Shown piece after piece: positions 46,330-58,342 of a stretch of 64,000 bases of DNA; the stretch's first letter is position 1, and the number at the start of each line of letters is the position of its first letter. The position numbers and the translations under genes were made by a program. The notes under the pieces were generated by a model. It was not told the DNA's origin and did no database searches. It saw only the letters and a program-made list of their open reading frames with translations. Origin of the DNA: Salticus scenicus (taxonomy: Eukaryota > Arthropoda > Arachnida > Araneae > Salticidae); contig OZ005652.1 of NCBI GenBank assembly GCA_963930645.1, forward strand, positions 270,911,189-270,975,188, in the 5' to 3' direction.

Positions 46330-47580
46330 CAGCTTTGTATCACATTAAAATGTGTAAAAGAAACAAAAACACTATTTTTTGTTTGAAAACTTACAGGGTA
46401 ATATGTGGCAACAGTAATGGACCCTGTACCAGTTGTGAACACTTTTAATTACCACTTGTTGCAGTAAAATCATGTACAGAAAGGGTTAATTAAGGTATAT
46501 AACATACGTTATAGTCATAGCTTCTAAAACAGAACATTATCCAAAACTTATCCTTAAAGTGTCAACTATCGGTGCAGTTACTCTAATTATTATTTTTTAT
46601 TTATTTATTTATTATTATACAGCTTTATTCTTTATTTTTCTTTTACAAAAATTCCATTAAGTATTATTTATTAATAAAATGTGAATTTATTAAATTAATA
46701 CGTACACACTCATTATAATTTTGTCGAAACCATAAAAACTCATTATAACAGATGACATTATCTTAAACATTTCCCTGAAGTTAAGAATTTGAAAGTTTTA
46801 TTGGAAACTTTGCAATCGGAAGAAAGCATTTCTAAATTTTTACTGCACTTAAATACTCTGTGACATGATCCATGACATTTAACTTCTCTAATAGTTTAAC
46901 TTTTATAGATTTTGTCTTTATAGACGATGTTTCTATTTACTTCAAATGCTATGGTTTAAAAAAAAAAAAAAAGAAGAAGAAGCACGCAAAAGAAATTTTT
47001 GCTTTATAAATGCCAAGTGCCATCAAACATTTCTTAATATAGTAGTTCTATTTTATAACATTAATATATCCAATACCCTTTTACCTGAAAAATCGCAGTT
47101 CGCGGAAGTTCAAAATAGATTGAAGTACATTTCTTCATTGACTAAGAAAACGATTGTTTGAGAAATATGTAAGGTTATGTTGAATTTGCGACTATAAATA
47201 AATAAATGATTAAACACCAATAAAATTTAATTTTGCACTAAAATTAATGAAGACAATATATATTAAAAATTTCTGATTAAATATATTAAAAATAAAATTG
47301 ATAAATTTTATTCAATGTGTAATATATTTCATTTTATATTCGGTATCTAAATTCAAAATGTAAAAAAAAAAAAAAAGCTTTGTACGTAAATGAAAATTAA
47401 TTTAATACTGTAGGACATTGTTTTCTACTTAACAAAAAATGGAATATCAATCAAAATTCTTAGATTAAAAGTACCTTTCAAAAATTAAAGTAAAACGTTA
47501 AACAACATATTTGAAACTAAAATGAAACGATCTAACCGCATAAGAAAAATGGCAATAGTAAAAAATAAAAATGAAAATTT

Positions 47581-47624
<44 letters not shown>

Positions 47625-49220
47625 ACTTTTAATAATAATCAAAAAATCTTTCTTTAAAATGATTGTTTTTAACGACTTCACATGGTTAACGTCACACTAG
47701 TACTGCACTTTGGGTAATTTGCGACGTTCTGAGACACACTCCTAGAGATGCTCCGGAGACATAAAATCACAATTCTGTTCCTCCATGGAGATGAACTATT
47801 TGGACGAAGACGTATGTCTCATAACATGAAAAAATTACAATGACATTTATATGAACACATTGAAAGAAAAATATTTAAGAAAAAAAAATCAATTTTTAAG
47901 AATATTCTGCTCTGAAATTAGTTGAAAAAAAAAAATATTTTTTTGTAATAATTGATCAAATGAAAACTGCAACGTATTTTGAAAAAAAGGAAATTCACTA
48001 TTATATAACCCAGGTTTATTATTTATTCGTCTCTTAAACACATTCCTTTTTATTAAAATAGTTTTAGAAAAACTTACAAATTAACATCGTCTTTTCTATT
48101 AAAACCTTTTAATAAAAGAATTAGATTAAATAACGAACAATGTCCGAAAGATATTACTACACCGCAATTTATTCCTTGAAGTGAACGTAACAAAATCAAT
48201 TTATTTTTATTACGGATGAATGCAACCGCTCAACACAATATGCTATTATCCTGAAAAACAAATGCTGAAAGTTGTTTTGCGCATTAGTTCCGCATCAAAG
48301 CATCAAAAACATTAACACACTCTTCCCTACAGTGTTTGATGTTGCTTCTGGATATTGCATTAAATGTCTTTTACTCTCTCTAATGAAGAAATACTTTTAT
48401 TATATATATTATTTCACTTACTCTAAGACTTTCTTAGATTCTTGTATAGCAGCATTCTAAAACTATCACGGTAAACCAAGTTAGAAAAAAACATTAAAAC
48501 AGCTATACATGAAACAAATTAATGTACACAAAAGAATATCACAGATAAAAATATCTTCAAAAGGTTTCATCAAATAAATATTATAAATTTTATTTAAATA
48601 GTGGGGAAATCATAGAATTAATTACGTAACCTGCTCACATTAACTAAACAGTGATACAATGATCACTGAAAATTGATTTGGGATCATATTTTATTTATTA
48701 TAGTGATCCGTAAAGCGTATTTTGAAAAGTATTCCTTTTCAATTCCATGAAATAGAAAGCAGTATGTACTATTGATTTTAAGTAACGCTGTATATTGTAC
48801 ATATACTGTGTATGAAAAATACAGTGCACTAAAACATGTCAAATTAAAAAAAAAAAAATGCCCATAAAAAAATTAAAAGCGAATATTGATTCATTTTTAC
48901 AAGTAGGCTTTAATGCATCAGGATTCCTTTGTGCGATTCTGCTCAAAAAAATATTCTTTTTTTTTTTGTAAGATTTCTTTTCGAACCTTTTAAAAATGTT
49001 TGTTTGCAGAATAGTTAATACACAAATGTTGTTGAATAAATAAGCGTAACAAAAAAACGTGTATAATTATGTCAGCAAAGTATTTGGTAAACATCCCTTT
49101 GAAAGGCAAAAAATGCGTGCACTGCGCCTAAAGTACATTTCACCCCAATAATTGTTATAGCTGTATTACGCTATTTAAGATAGTACTTGTCCCTACTTAT
49201 CTATTAGTAATATTAAAAAA
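46330..49220. other. AT-rich stretch with no recognisable gene
   Basis: A TA array (47584-47621) and A runs are present. A more complex block at about 47690-47830 (CTAGAGATGCTCCGGAGAC, CCTCCATGGAGATG) has no recognisable identity. No conserved coding was seen. Confidence 0.5.
47584..47621. repeat. (TA)n microsatellite
   Basis: About 18 TA units. Confidence 0.95.
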
Positions 49221-49227
49221 ATTCTTA

Positions 49228-49915
49228 CAGGGTGATTATAATTAAAGTTACGATTTCAAAACTGTATAATTATAAAACTACCCATCAGAGTGCTTTGATA
49301 TTTTACCAGAGCAAACGTGAGTCAATGAAATTTAGTTTGGGGAAGGAAAAAGTAGATTCAACATGTTCCTATAGATGGCGCTGTCAGGGTAATGGCCTGA
49401 ATGGACTCATTAAAATTAATGAACTAGTGATCCAAATTAAAGTGTATGAAACCCATAAACAAACGGAAAATGCTAAAGACATGCCAGCTAGTTTTTTATT
49501 GAATACTACAGAGCAGCAAAAATTAGCATTAGCAAGAGACTTTTTACACTTATTAGAAGATTACGAAACAAGGTAAAACGCCTGAATGGACTCATTATAC
49601 ACAAGGATGTTGCTAGCAACACAATGGAATAGCAGGAAACAATAGAATTCAAGGGTTAACTAACAATTTTTTTTAGCAAAAAGACAAAAATACGTGTTTA
49701 CAGCGGAAACAGTCATGTTGAAAAGAGAAAAAGAGGAGCTTCATGAAAGAAATAATAAACGAATAATTAACGACACATTTTGGAACTTTTTTTTTTCTTT
49801 TGCCAAACAAAATTACATTGCCTCAGAATTGCTCTGGTAAAATATCAAATTGCTCTGATATGTAGTTTTAAAATTATAGCGTATTGAAATCGTAACTTTA
49901 ATTATAATCACCCTG
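49228..49915. mobile_element. 688-bp TA-flanked MITE with ~90-bp inverted ends
   Basis: The ends read CAGGGTGATTATAATTAAAG on both strands. Similarity continues about 90 bases inward with small indels, to a TTTGATATTTTACCAGAGCA box that pairs with TGCTCTGGTAAAATATCAAA at 49829. TA is at both flanks (49226-49227 and 49916-49917), as for Tc1/mariner derivatives. A direct repeat GCCTGAATGGACTCATTA occurs at 49395 and 49580. A 114-codon frame (49232-49576) starts inside the terminal repeat and has no transposase motif, so I read it as incidental. Confidence 0.85.
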
Positions 49916-50157
49916 TATATATAAAATCTCTGCCCGTACCATAAACTATTGAGACAGCAGATATATCAAGTTTTTTGTACCTGTAAGTTTTACCTTTCAA
50001 AAAGTTTCGCTTCATTTTATTATTCACGTATAAATAATTTTATTAATTTTATTTAAAAAGAAAACTATTTGCAATTTTAGTTATTATTATCATCATTATA
50101 AATAAAAGTTATGCTACACATAAAATTATTTTAGCAAAGGATGGAATGATGATATCT

Positions 50158-50809
50158 TGTCAGGTATAGCAAAGTGCTACAATTAAAACTCGCACTTTGC
50201 GAGTAAAACGTGAATCTGCTGTTTTAGGATTCAAGTCGATTGAGTGATGGAGTTAGTTCCTATCCTAACTTAAATTTGTAAATTGAAATATGCAAATATT
50301 TTGGAAAGTAAGATAGATAAAAGGAGTTGGAAGGAGTGTTAGTTGAGAGTTGGTATGAGCGTTAGTTGGAAGGCGAGTGAGTTGAAGGATGGTAGTTAGA
50401 AAGTTAGTGTGAAGGAAAGTATGAGAGTTGAGGGAGCTAGCTGTTAGCGGCTTAGGATAGAAGAGAGTAAGTCCTGTAGCATTGTAGCGTCAGGGAATCC
50501 TCCTACATGCGAAAGACTACTTGGTCTTAAAAGTTAATGAAAGTGATTAAAAGTAGTTGAGATCATTTGCGAGTAAATTAAGTAAAGTGAAGTAACGGTG
50601 ATTATTTATTAATATCAAAGTATTTAAGAGGGCCGCCCATTTAAACGTAGTAAATCCAATCAAAGTCCAGCGTCCCCCTTCTTATTTAAGCTCAATTAAA
50701 GCTCATTCATGTTATATATTTGGACTCTGTCATTTCTTCATAAATTAAGTATTTCATTTACAGCTCCAAGTTAAAGTTAAATGAGTATGGAGAAGTCTCG
50801 TTCTCCACA
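50158..50809 (+). mobile_element. Solo LTR, 652 bp, ATCT target duplication
   Basis: Begins TGTCAGGTATAG and ends GTTCTCCACA. It is flanked by ATCT at 50154-50157 and 50810-50813, the same 4-bp duplication length as the Ty3/gypsy element upstream. Internal features fit an LTR: a purine-rich GTTGGAAGG/GTTAG region, a more GC-rich region, and AATTAAA near 50693 followed by a short tail. No internal retroelement sequence follows, so it is the product of LTR-LTR recombination. It is not similar to the 772-bp LTRs. Orientation is inferred from the polyadenylation-like signal. Confidence 0.75.
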
Positions 50810-50814
50810 ATCTT

Positions 50815-51525
50815 GCTGTAGCAGGGTTTGAGCTTGTTATTTAAATTTTTCGAAAAGTTTCAATTTAACTATTTTACAAGAACTTATACAATTAAAGTTA
50901 CGACATAAAAAATCATCAGGAACTTTTATCAAAATAATTGTTTCATAAAATGTTCCCCAAGTATTTATATCAAAAGGACGTTTTAATAAATTTTCGGTAA
51001 ATATAGGTTATTATCACAATTTGTTTTATAAATGTTCTAATATGAAAAGTTCCTATAAGTACAACCATTTAACCATAAGTTTTCATAAAATTCACAAACT
51101 TATGTTCCAGAGTTTCACGTGTGATCATTTGTGACATAGTAGTTTCAATGGTGTATTCTTCTGGTGCTTAAAGAAAACCTATATAATGAAGAAAACTACT
51201 TTTATTTCTTCTTCTTATTATTATTATTGTAATTATCACTATTACTATTTTGTGTGTCCCTGTTACTTATCTTAATGTACCAAACTTGGTTCTAAGCTTC
51301 TCAAAATATATTTCTATAGGTAAAAGGAATTATCTTAATTTTACAAGTTAAAAATTGAAATAAAATAGAAATATTAGCAACGAAATAATTATATTAAGCA
51401 ACTGTGGTTTTGTTAGTCAAATCTTAACTTCAATTACTTACTTACTTATATTTTGCATTCGATGAAGGAAGGAAGGATTTAAGCTTCTGGCTCTTGAAGT
51501 AAGAATTCGTTAAAAGTAGTATTGC
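50815..51525. other. AT-rich spacer
   Basis: Nothing recognisable. Confidence 0.5.
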
Positions 51526-51625
51526 CTCACACACACACACACACTTTTACACTTTTTACAGCGCTATTACAACACTATTACACTTTTACAACACTATTAC
51601 ACTTTTACAAGCACTTTTACACACA
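51525..51625. repeat. CA array followed by ~20-bp minisatellite
   Basis: About 10 CA units, then degenerate units of ACACTTTTACAACACTATT. Confidence 0.85.
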
Positions 51626-51629
51626 CGCG

Positions 51630-52635
51630 CTCACACAAATGAAACTTGATGTCACATACTTTATTAAAAGTGTAATAATTTCTCCCATTCCACCTTCCTA
51701 AAATGTCAAGTAAATCGAAGTATTTTGTATCTTTACAAATGTGTTCTCTATCATACACAATTTTAAATAACAAATTGACAAAATAACAAGAGTTTGCAAT
51801 AAAAAAATTGCATATAAAATAATTGCATATAAAAGTCATATTCAAGTCTATTTTGGATAACCTTTTATTTTAAAAGTAACTTTAAAAGTACGTTTTTTTA
51901 AAGTACGTAACTTTAAAAGTAAGTCATTTTAAAAGCTGTGACGTAAAAGGTTTTACATAAAATTACTTGAATAAACTGTCTAAAATTGTCCTCAAATTAC
52001 AAGTTGGAACAGAAACATTTTAAATATAAACATGCATAGTTATTTTGGAGCCATTCTTTGAAGGAAGAAATTATGTAGTGTGCCTAAAGAAGCCTTTACT
52101 GCAAAAACTGAAGTTATGTCAAAACAGAATACATATTATTTAACGGAATAAACAATATATAACCACCTCTAGTTACATGTGATTTAATCATAAGATTACA
52201 CTAATCTGAAAAAAAGGTTCAGCTGCATCATTTTTTTTTTTTTTTTTTTTTTTTGTAAATTTCATGTTTTCGAGGTTGTTTAATATTGAAATGGCCTTCA
52301 TTTTTTTCCACACGCACTTTTGTTTTAATATCAGGGATTTTAAAGTACAAACTCACTAATTTAATTACATTAAACTAAACGCATTTTTTTCCTAAAATGT
52401 AAAGGGTATTTCCTTTATAATATATTTAAAATTCTATTTTCATATTTAAAACTTTTCTTTTTTGTTTAATCCCCAAACACACTTCTACTTTCATACATTT
52501 CACTGTCAGCCATCCCCACATCTTTTCTATTTTTAAACTTTTTCTTTTTTCTTTTTGTAAGTCGTTTTACTTTAATGAATATTGTTTTAAAGTAAGAAAT
52601 AATTATGGAATATCTTTTAACGATAAGTTTTAGGA
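51630..52635. other. AT-rich stretch with AACTTTAAAAGTA microrepeat
   Basis: Short degenerate repeats of AACTTTAAAAGTA lie around 51870-51930, and a T run of about 23 bases lies near 52231. No gene was found. Confidence 0.5.
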
Positions 52636-52639
52636 ATTA

Positions 52640-52998
52640 ATTAGCGTAAAATTTAACAGGCAACTCTCCGAATGTTATTAATTTTTTTAGGGAGTAAGGT
52701 TACCATTTTAGAGTACCTTTATAATAGAATAGTTTTTTAAAATATATAGTTATTACCTAATTATTGAAAGATTTTTCTTTTTTATTTAACATAAATTGGG
52801 CCCTAAAAATTAATAAAAATGACCGTATAATTTAACGGTCAACTCTCCGAATGTTATTCATTTTTTTAGGGAGTATGTTGACTATATTAGAGTACCTTTA
52901 TAATAGAATAGTCTTTAAAATATATAGTTATTACCTAATTGTTGGGAGGCTTTTTTATTTTACATAAATGAGGCCATAAAAGTTAATAATAATGACAA
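52640..52998. repeat. Two-unit tandem duplication, 179-bp period
   Basis: CAACTCTCCGAATGTTATT at 52661 recurs at 52840. The following ~140 bases keep the same order (AGAGTACCTTTATAATAGAA, TTAAAATATATAGTTATTACC), at roughly 85-90% identity by eye. Confidence 0.88.
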
Positions 52999-52999
52999 A

Positions 53000-53338
53000 T
53001 AATTTTCTTACTACGGTTTTTCAAAATTCAGAAGAACTATTTCATTATCTGAATTTCTTTAAACTTTGAGAACGTATAGTCCTCGTAGTATAATCTATTT
53101 TTTAAAAGACAAATTTGCAAATTTGAGATATTTTCATGTTCGAAAATATTGATAATATTGATATGTTTAGCTGAATACGTAATTCTAAATTCTGATTATT
53201 AATTATTTCTAATAAGCCGAAAAAAAGTAACCATTTTTATAAATAAACAAATAAAATAAACAAAAATAGCGTTCCTTATAAATCACTCATATTAACAATA
53301 TATATGTAATTTCCAATTTGTATTAATTTGCGATTTTT
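53000..53338. other. AT-rich spacer
   Basis: Nothing recognisable. Confidence 0.5.
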
Positions 53339-53340
53339 TA

Positions 53341-53700
53341 TGGTCGTTGTTGTTGTTGTTGTCGTGTGCCACTCGGAAATTCCGAGCCCCGGTTGTGGAA
53401 CTACCGGACTTATTTTTAAGGCAATAGGGTTGCGTCTTCCGTTATTAGGAACTCCTCATAGGGAGGAAGTACGACTTCTAGTTCCATAAGCTGGTGAAAG
53501 ATGGCAGCACCAGCCAAACTCGAATTTTGATCCGGATCAGAGCGAGTTTGACCCATGTTCCGGTACCCCCAGAGGTATAATTTTTGATGGGAACTTGGAG
53601 GACTTTGAGATCACGACGGAATTTAACATGCACCAGTCGCCATTAGCGTACACGACGGTCTTCGGCCGTCGAATTATGGTCGTAGAAGTGGAAAAATAAG
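53341..53700 (-). mobile_element. GC-rich retroelement 3' end or SINE with (AAC)n tail (probable)
   Basis: A 360-base block of balanced composition ends, on the minus strand, in an (AAC)5-like tail (53344-53361), the usual way a LINE or SINE finishes. Boxes GGACTTTGAGATCACGACGG, GTACCCCCAGAGGTA and CACTCGGAAATTCCGAG (a palindrome) are visible. GGGTCAAACTC on the minus strand (53551) is a weak B-box match. There is no frame longer than about 50 codons. The alternative is a host UTR. Confidence 0.5.
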
Positions 53701-53704
53701 GGCT

Positions 53705-54950
53705 TAGATTTGAAAGATATATACACTATTTATTCACATGCACAATAAGGTGTTGTACATAGCATATTAGAACATTTTATAATTTATAAATATTATACGT
53801 TATGTCGTGGACTTAAATTTATTGACCGTAAAACGAGTTAATGATAATGTTGGCAGTGAATTTTTTTTTTTTTTTTTTTTTTTTTATGTATCACTTTTTG
53901 CATATTTTGAGGTATTTGATGAATGAGAATTTTTGTTTTAATGCCCATATTACTTTTATTAGATAATTAGATTAAAATTTCTATTATATTTAGCATGTGT
54001 GTTTTGAAATATTGACCAAGTAAAAAAATTATAAAATTTTGTTGCATTACTAAATGTATCCCAAAAAAGCCTATTTTCTGGAGATAATAAGATTTATAGG
54101 CATATTTTTTTTTAAATTATAGTTATTCTTTTATGGGCATATTTTAAAATAAAAATTGCTAGAAAGATTAGTGTTGAAAATAAAGAAAATTCACGGACTG
54201 CACGAACCTTGTCATTATATCATTTTGTAGTTCTCACATTACAGAAACTTTCTATTATGCACTGTTAATTATTTTACAGGAAACTGATAATGAAAGTAAC
54301 ATATATTCTAAAAGATCTTTATTTTCTTAAACATAAATTATATCTGTTATTAAAAAATATAAACAAGTTGCTAATCGATTTTTAATCTATATATTTGATA
54401 TGTAAATAATGTGTGTGCATATTTAAATAAAAAAGAAATGTATCCTTCTTCAGTTTTTTATTGAAAATTATTAATTATTATTATTTTTTTTTAAGTTTTA
54501 TTTACTGCTCATTAATTTTTAGTTTTAACATTTTATTAATTATTCTAAAGCTTCTTGAAATAAAGAATGAAAAAAAATTAAAAAAATAGGTGTCATTACC
54601 ACAGCACCTCATAGGAAAAAAATTAAGAAAATATTTAAAAAATAATCTGGTGTGTCACTTACACAACTTTCTCTTACCCTGAAATTTAATACCATAAATA
54701 CAGGTTGGAGATTAAGAGGTAAGATAACGAGTACTGTTGTGTAAACCTATGTTGAACAATTCAAATTAGGCTTCGGAAGAGTTTTATATGATAATTAGTA
54801 CTGGGTGAGGGGGGGGGGCTACCACCCCCCTCAACTCCCGTTTCATTAATGCACCTACATTTATATAGAATTTAATTCGGTTATTAAAAATAATTCTGTT
54901 TTAAAAAATAATTTATTAAATTTATTATTTAAACAAATTATCTTTTATGA
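53705..54950. other. AT-rich stretch with no recognisable gene
   Basis: A 27-base T run lies near 53859 and a G/C homopolymer palindrome (GGGGGGG...CCCCCC) near 54807-54831. No gene. Confidence 0.5.
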
Positions 54951-54959
54951 TAATGCAGA

Positions 54960-55640
54960 CGATTTCTATATTAGAGAAGTAGTATAACACTAAATATCCA
55001 AAAAAAATTTAATTTATTCTGAATATTACATTAAAAAAAATTGATAACTTTATTTTAAATTATCGCAGATCGATGGTTCAACCATTCGTTTTAAATGTAT
55101 TGGCGAGCTCTTTGAAAGATACACAACATGAAAATTTACTCCCCTCGAGGGAGGACCCCGCCCCCCCCCCCCCCCCCCCCGAGGAGTGAGGCAAGGATCC
55201 TACATACCACAATTCTTTTCCCAGTTGACTATCTCTATCACAAAAAATACATATTCGTTTCATTTTGTTTAGTGCAGTCTATAGATGTTAAACTCTACTT
55301 ACCTGCAATTTTCCCCATAGACGTAATGTATTTGAATACTTTTGAGTGTCCCTTTACACGAACCACTTGCTTCATCTCAACGAAAAGCTTACTGTAGTAT
55401 CCCTATAAGATACACATTTAGAATACCGAGTTTGGAATTTCTGCTACTATTTCTTCTTGAGATATGCTGATAACAGACACACACAGAGGCAGACAGACAG
55501 ACATGCAGACCATTCGCTAAAAACATGATTTTCGTATTCAGAACATGTAAATATAACAAAAACTCACGTTAGAAAATTTGACACTAAAACAATACTTTCT
55601 CGACCCTATGGGTAAAAGAAAGTAATATGTATTATTATTG
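54960..55640 (-). repeat. Family Y/Z repeat, minus-strand copy
   Basis: On the minus strand, from 55625: the palindromic head TACTTTCTTTTACCCATAGG to GAGAAAGTATTG, TTGTTATATTTACATGTT, ATACGAAAATCATGTTTTTAGC, a GTCTGTCTGTCTG tract, and GTTCGTGTAAAGGGACACTC (as in 11.0-12.6 kb). A (C)22-type run (55159-55180) next to CCCCTCGAGGG also occurs in it. The plus-strand part 54990-55140 matches 19140-19280. Frames crossing the C run are artefacts. Confidence 0.65.
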
Positions 55641-55649
55641 TTAGTACTT

Positions 55650-56763
55650 AACAATAATTGTTGAAATATAAATGGAGAGTCCGGAATCTCACTCATAAGC
55701 AGGACACCTTTCCAGTTTAGGAACCTTAACTGGCTTAAGGAAATTTTTTTCATCTCTAGCAAAACCTCGGACTGCAAGATGACCTATTTTTCTTGAAAAC
55801 TGAAAATTAGTGAGTTTTATACATATTCTGTTATGTGTTCATGAAGGTAGAGTTAATTTCTGATTCATTAAACTGGTAAGATATGCTGCACGCAGGCACC
55901 CTGATGAAGAAGTATATTTTAACTTTTATTCATATTTAAGTGTTTAATTAAAAAAAAAAAAAGTTTTAAAGAAGATAGGATGTTACAAAAGATGTTACGA
56001 AGGATGTTACAAAGTAAAATCAGATGTTGAAAAGCAGTTTAAAACTAGGCAATATGTTACTGGTAATTATAAAATGTAATTCCAAAATTAACATTTTATT
56101 GAAATGTAGGATAGGGAATTTCTCTTTTCAAAAACCCATATTTCTCATCAGGAAATACTTTTATTCATACCTTTATATTAATACGCAGACATGAAATTTT
56201 TCTTAGGTTTTCGAAATATTAATTATAAGACTAATTTAAAGCAGCTGTATAATTCGCAAGGTTAATAAGAGTTTGAGAAAAAAAATTCTTTTACGATGTC
56301 AAGAAGGCATTCAAAAATATTTTTATTCTAATCTCATTTTCACTATTTACACCTAATCTTTTTCCCTTTTCATCCCAATCGCTTGCTTTTTTTATTATCT
56401 ATATATCAATAAATACGCAAACATAATTTTTTTTTATGTTTTTAGTTTATTTTTAAAAACAGGAGGGGTTGAAAAGTAATATTGTTTGAAAAATATCGTT
56501 AATGTTGGTTACAATATATATATATATATATATATATATTATTTCAAGGCATACAAAAAGTAACTTCATTTTTATACACTTTTTTATTTTATATACGTAA
56601 CTTTTTATATTTAAATTTCCTATGAATGTAAATTGTTAAAACTTCGTAGTTTTGATTATTGTCTTAATTTATTTTATAAAACCTCAACCATAACGCTACT
56701 TAGGATATTTATTCTTGTCTTTATTCTAATATTCTTTTATCATTTCTTTTGGAAATAAAAGTG

Positions 56764-56799
<36 letters not shown>

Positions 56800-57505
56800 A
56801 TATTTTAAATACTATTTTAAAACATAGTGAAAGCCGAGCTACAGTTACAAGATCACTGAAACCACATAAATTTTCATCGAATTAATATTACCTTAGAAGA
56901 CTGTTGTATAATAGTTGAAACAGTTTTTATTCATTGATCGTAAAACAAAAGATAGAAACAAGCAATGAGAAAATAAACAATTAAGACACGATTTTAGACA
57001 TGATTTAAGTAGGAGAAGCTCAAAAATGTGAAAAAACACATCAGGGGAGAGCTTTTTCACTCTTGAGCACAAATGTACGATTTCGTTACGCTAGTGGCTA
57101 TAGTAGCAACTAACTCCTCTATCGCACATTAAAAAATTGAAGTCAATTATGAAGAAGAAAAAATTAGAAAAAGCTATTTAAAACGAGAATTCAGAGAATG
57201 AAACAATAAATAAACAATTATATATATATATATATAAGATAAGTCATAAAAATTGAAAGAAGAATAAAACTTGATATTTAAAAAAAAATTGAAACAGAGT
57301 ATTTATAAACCCATGCGCAAATGCAGAAAAAGGAAATATAAAACAAAATAAATAAATTAACTCATAATATTTTATATATTTTATAATAATTTTTATTATA
57401 AAATATTACGTATATATATATATATATATATATCATTCGTCTGGCAACATAAGTGAGTTTATTTTCATTGTTTTTCAAATTGTTTACATATTTATTTTTT
57501 CGAAA
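55650..57505. other. AT-rich stretch with no recognisable gene
   Basis: TA arrays lie at 56515-56540, 56767-56793, 57220-57237 and 57411-57433. A GATGTTACRAAAGATG mini-repeat lies near 55978-56010. No gene. Confidence 0.5.
56767..56793. repeat. (TA)n microsatellite
   Basis: About 13 TA units. Confidence 0.95.
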
Positions 57506-57512
57506 TAGAGAG

Positions 57513-57590
57513 TGATTTTAAAACCCCTAAATAAACTACTACGTCAGAAACGCCAAAAGAAACATATTGCAAATGCATACAGCTGAGGTT
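57513..57590 (-). repeat. Penelope-type terminal segment, inverted copy
   Basis: AAATAAACTACTACGTCAGA and AACGCCAAAAGAAACATATT followed by AAATGCATACAGCTG. This is the reverse complement of 58343-58412, so the Penelope-like gene lies between inverted copies of its 3' terminal segment. Confidence 0.8.
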
Positions 57591-57648
57591 ATAACCCTTC
57601 CATGACCCTTATGATAGAGGTCATGACCCTTCCACTATAGACAAAGCT

Positions 57649-58105
57649 ATGCAAAAATTACAACTCTCTCGTATTTCGTCTACTAAATCAGTCTCTTCTA
57701 ATATCAGTATTGTCTTACCCTATTTTCCTAAATCCAGTCAAACCATATCTAAAATTCTCAAACAATATGATTTTAAAATAATATTTTCACCTTCCAATAA
57801 ACTCACCTTTTCTCAGTTAAAAGATCCCATTGATATGCATAATTCTTGGGGTATTTATAGTATTTCCTGTCAATGTGGTTTATCATATATTGGCCAAACT
57901 AAACGCAGTCTTAAATTTCGTCTAAAAGAACACATGAATTACGTCCGTAAACAAGAAACCAATAAATCGGCTATTTCTAAACATTGCTGGAGGAAAATCA
58001 TAATTTTAAATTTAATTCAGCTAAAATAATTTGCAGACCTAAATCCATTCATGAACTCGATTTCTTTGAAGCTTTTCATATTTATAAAAATTTTTAAAAC
58101 CTTGT
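57649..58105 (+). pseudogene. Penelope-like GIY-YIG endonuclease fragment
   Basis: The open frame of 126 codons (57649-58029) starts in the linker after the lost reverse transcriptase ('LPYFPKSSQTISKILKQYD') and enters the GIY-YIG nuclease. Visible are 'WGIYSISCQCGLSYIGQTKR' with both GIY and YIG, the CxC pair, the catalytic-type Arg in 'RLKEHMNYV', and 'AISKHCW'. A frameshift near 57995 moves the remainder ('CRPKSIHELDFFEAF') into another frame. In an active element the nuclease would nick the target for insertion. The fragment is not functional. Confidence 0.88.
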
Positions 58106-58342
58106 AAATTGTGATTTCCTATTCCCTATTTGTCTGACTGTTGGAAATTTTATATTCAGTCCACATTTTTTAATTTTTTTACTGTTTACACAGCTAACTT
58201 TCCTAAATTCCTATTGGCCACTCTCACCACCTTTCCCGTAATCCTATTGGTTGAACTAAATCTGGCCCCTCTCCTATATATACGAGCTCTTCTCCTGATT
58301 CAGAATCCTTTTTGCACTGAAGACGGTACGCTTTAGGCAACC

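Noticed and set aside
49232..49576. 114-codon frame as a possible transposase or host gene
   Set aside because: It begins inside a terminal inverted repeat of a MITE and has no recognisable motif.
51525..51625. CRISPR-like array
   Set aside because: A minisatellite with no spacers.
55128..55397. Proline-rich small protein
   Set aside because: It is a translation of a C homopolymer inside a repeat.
55868..55920. Another hammerhead core at CCCTGATGAAGAAG
   Set aside because: No stem II partner or GAAA follows at a workable distance.
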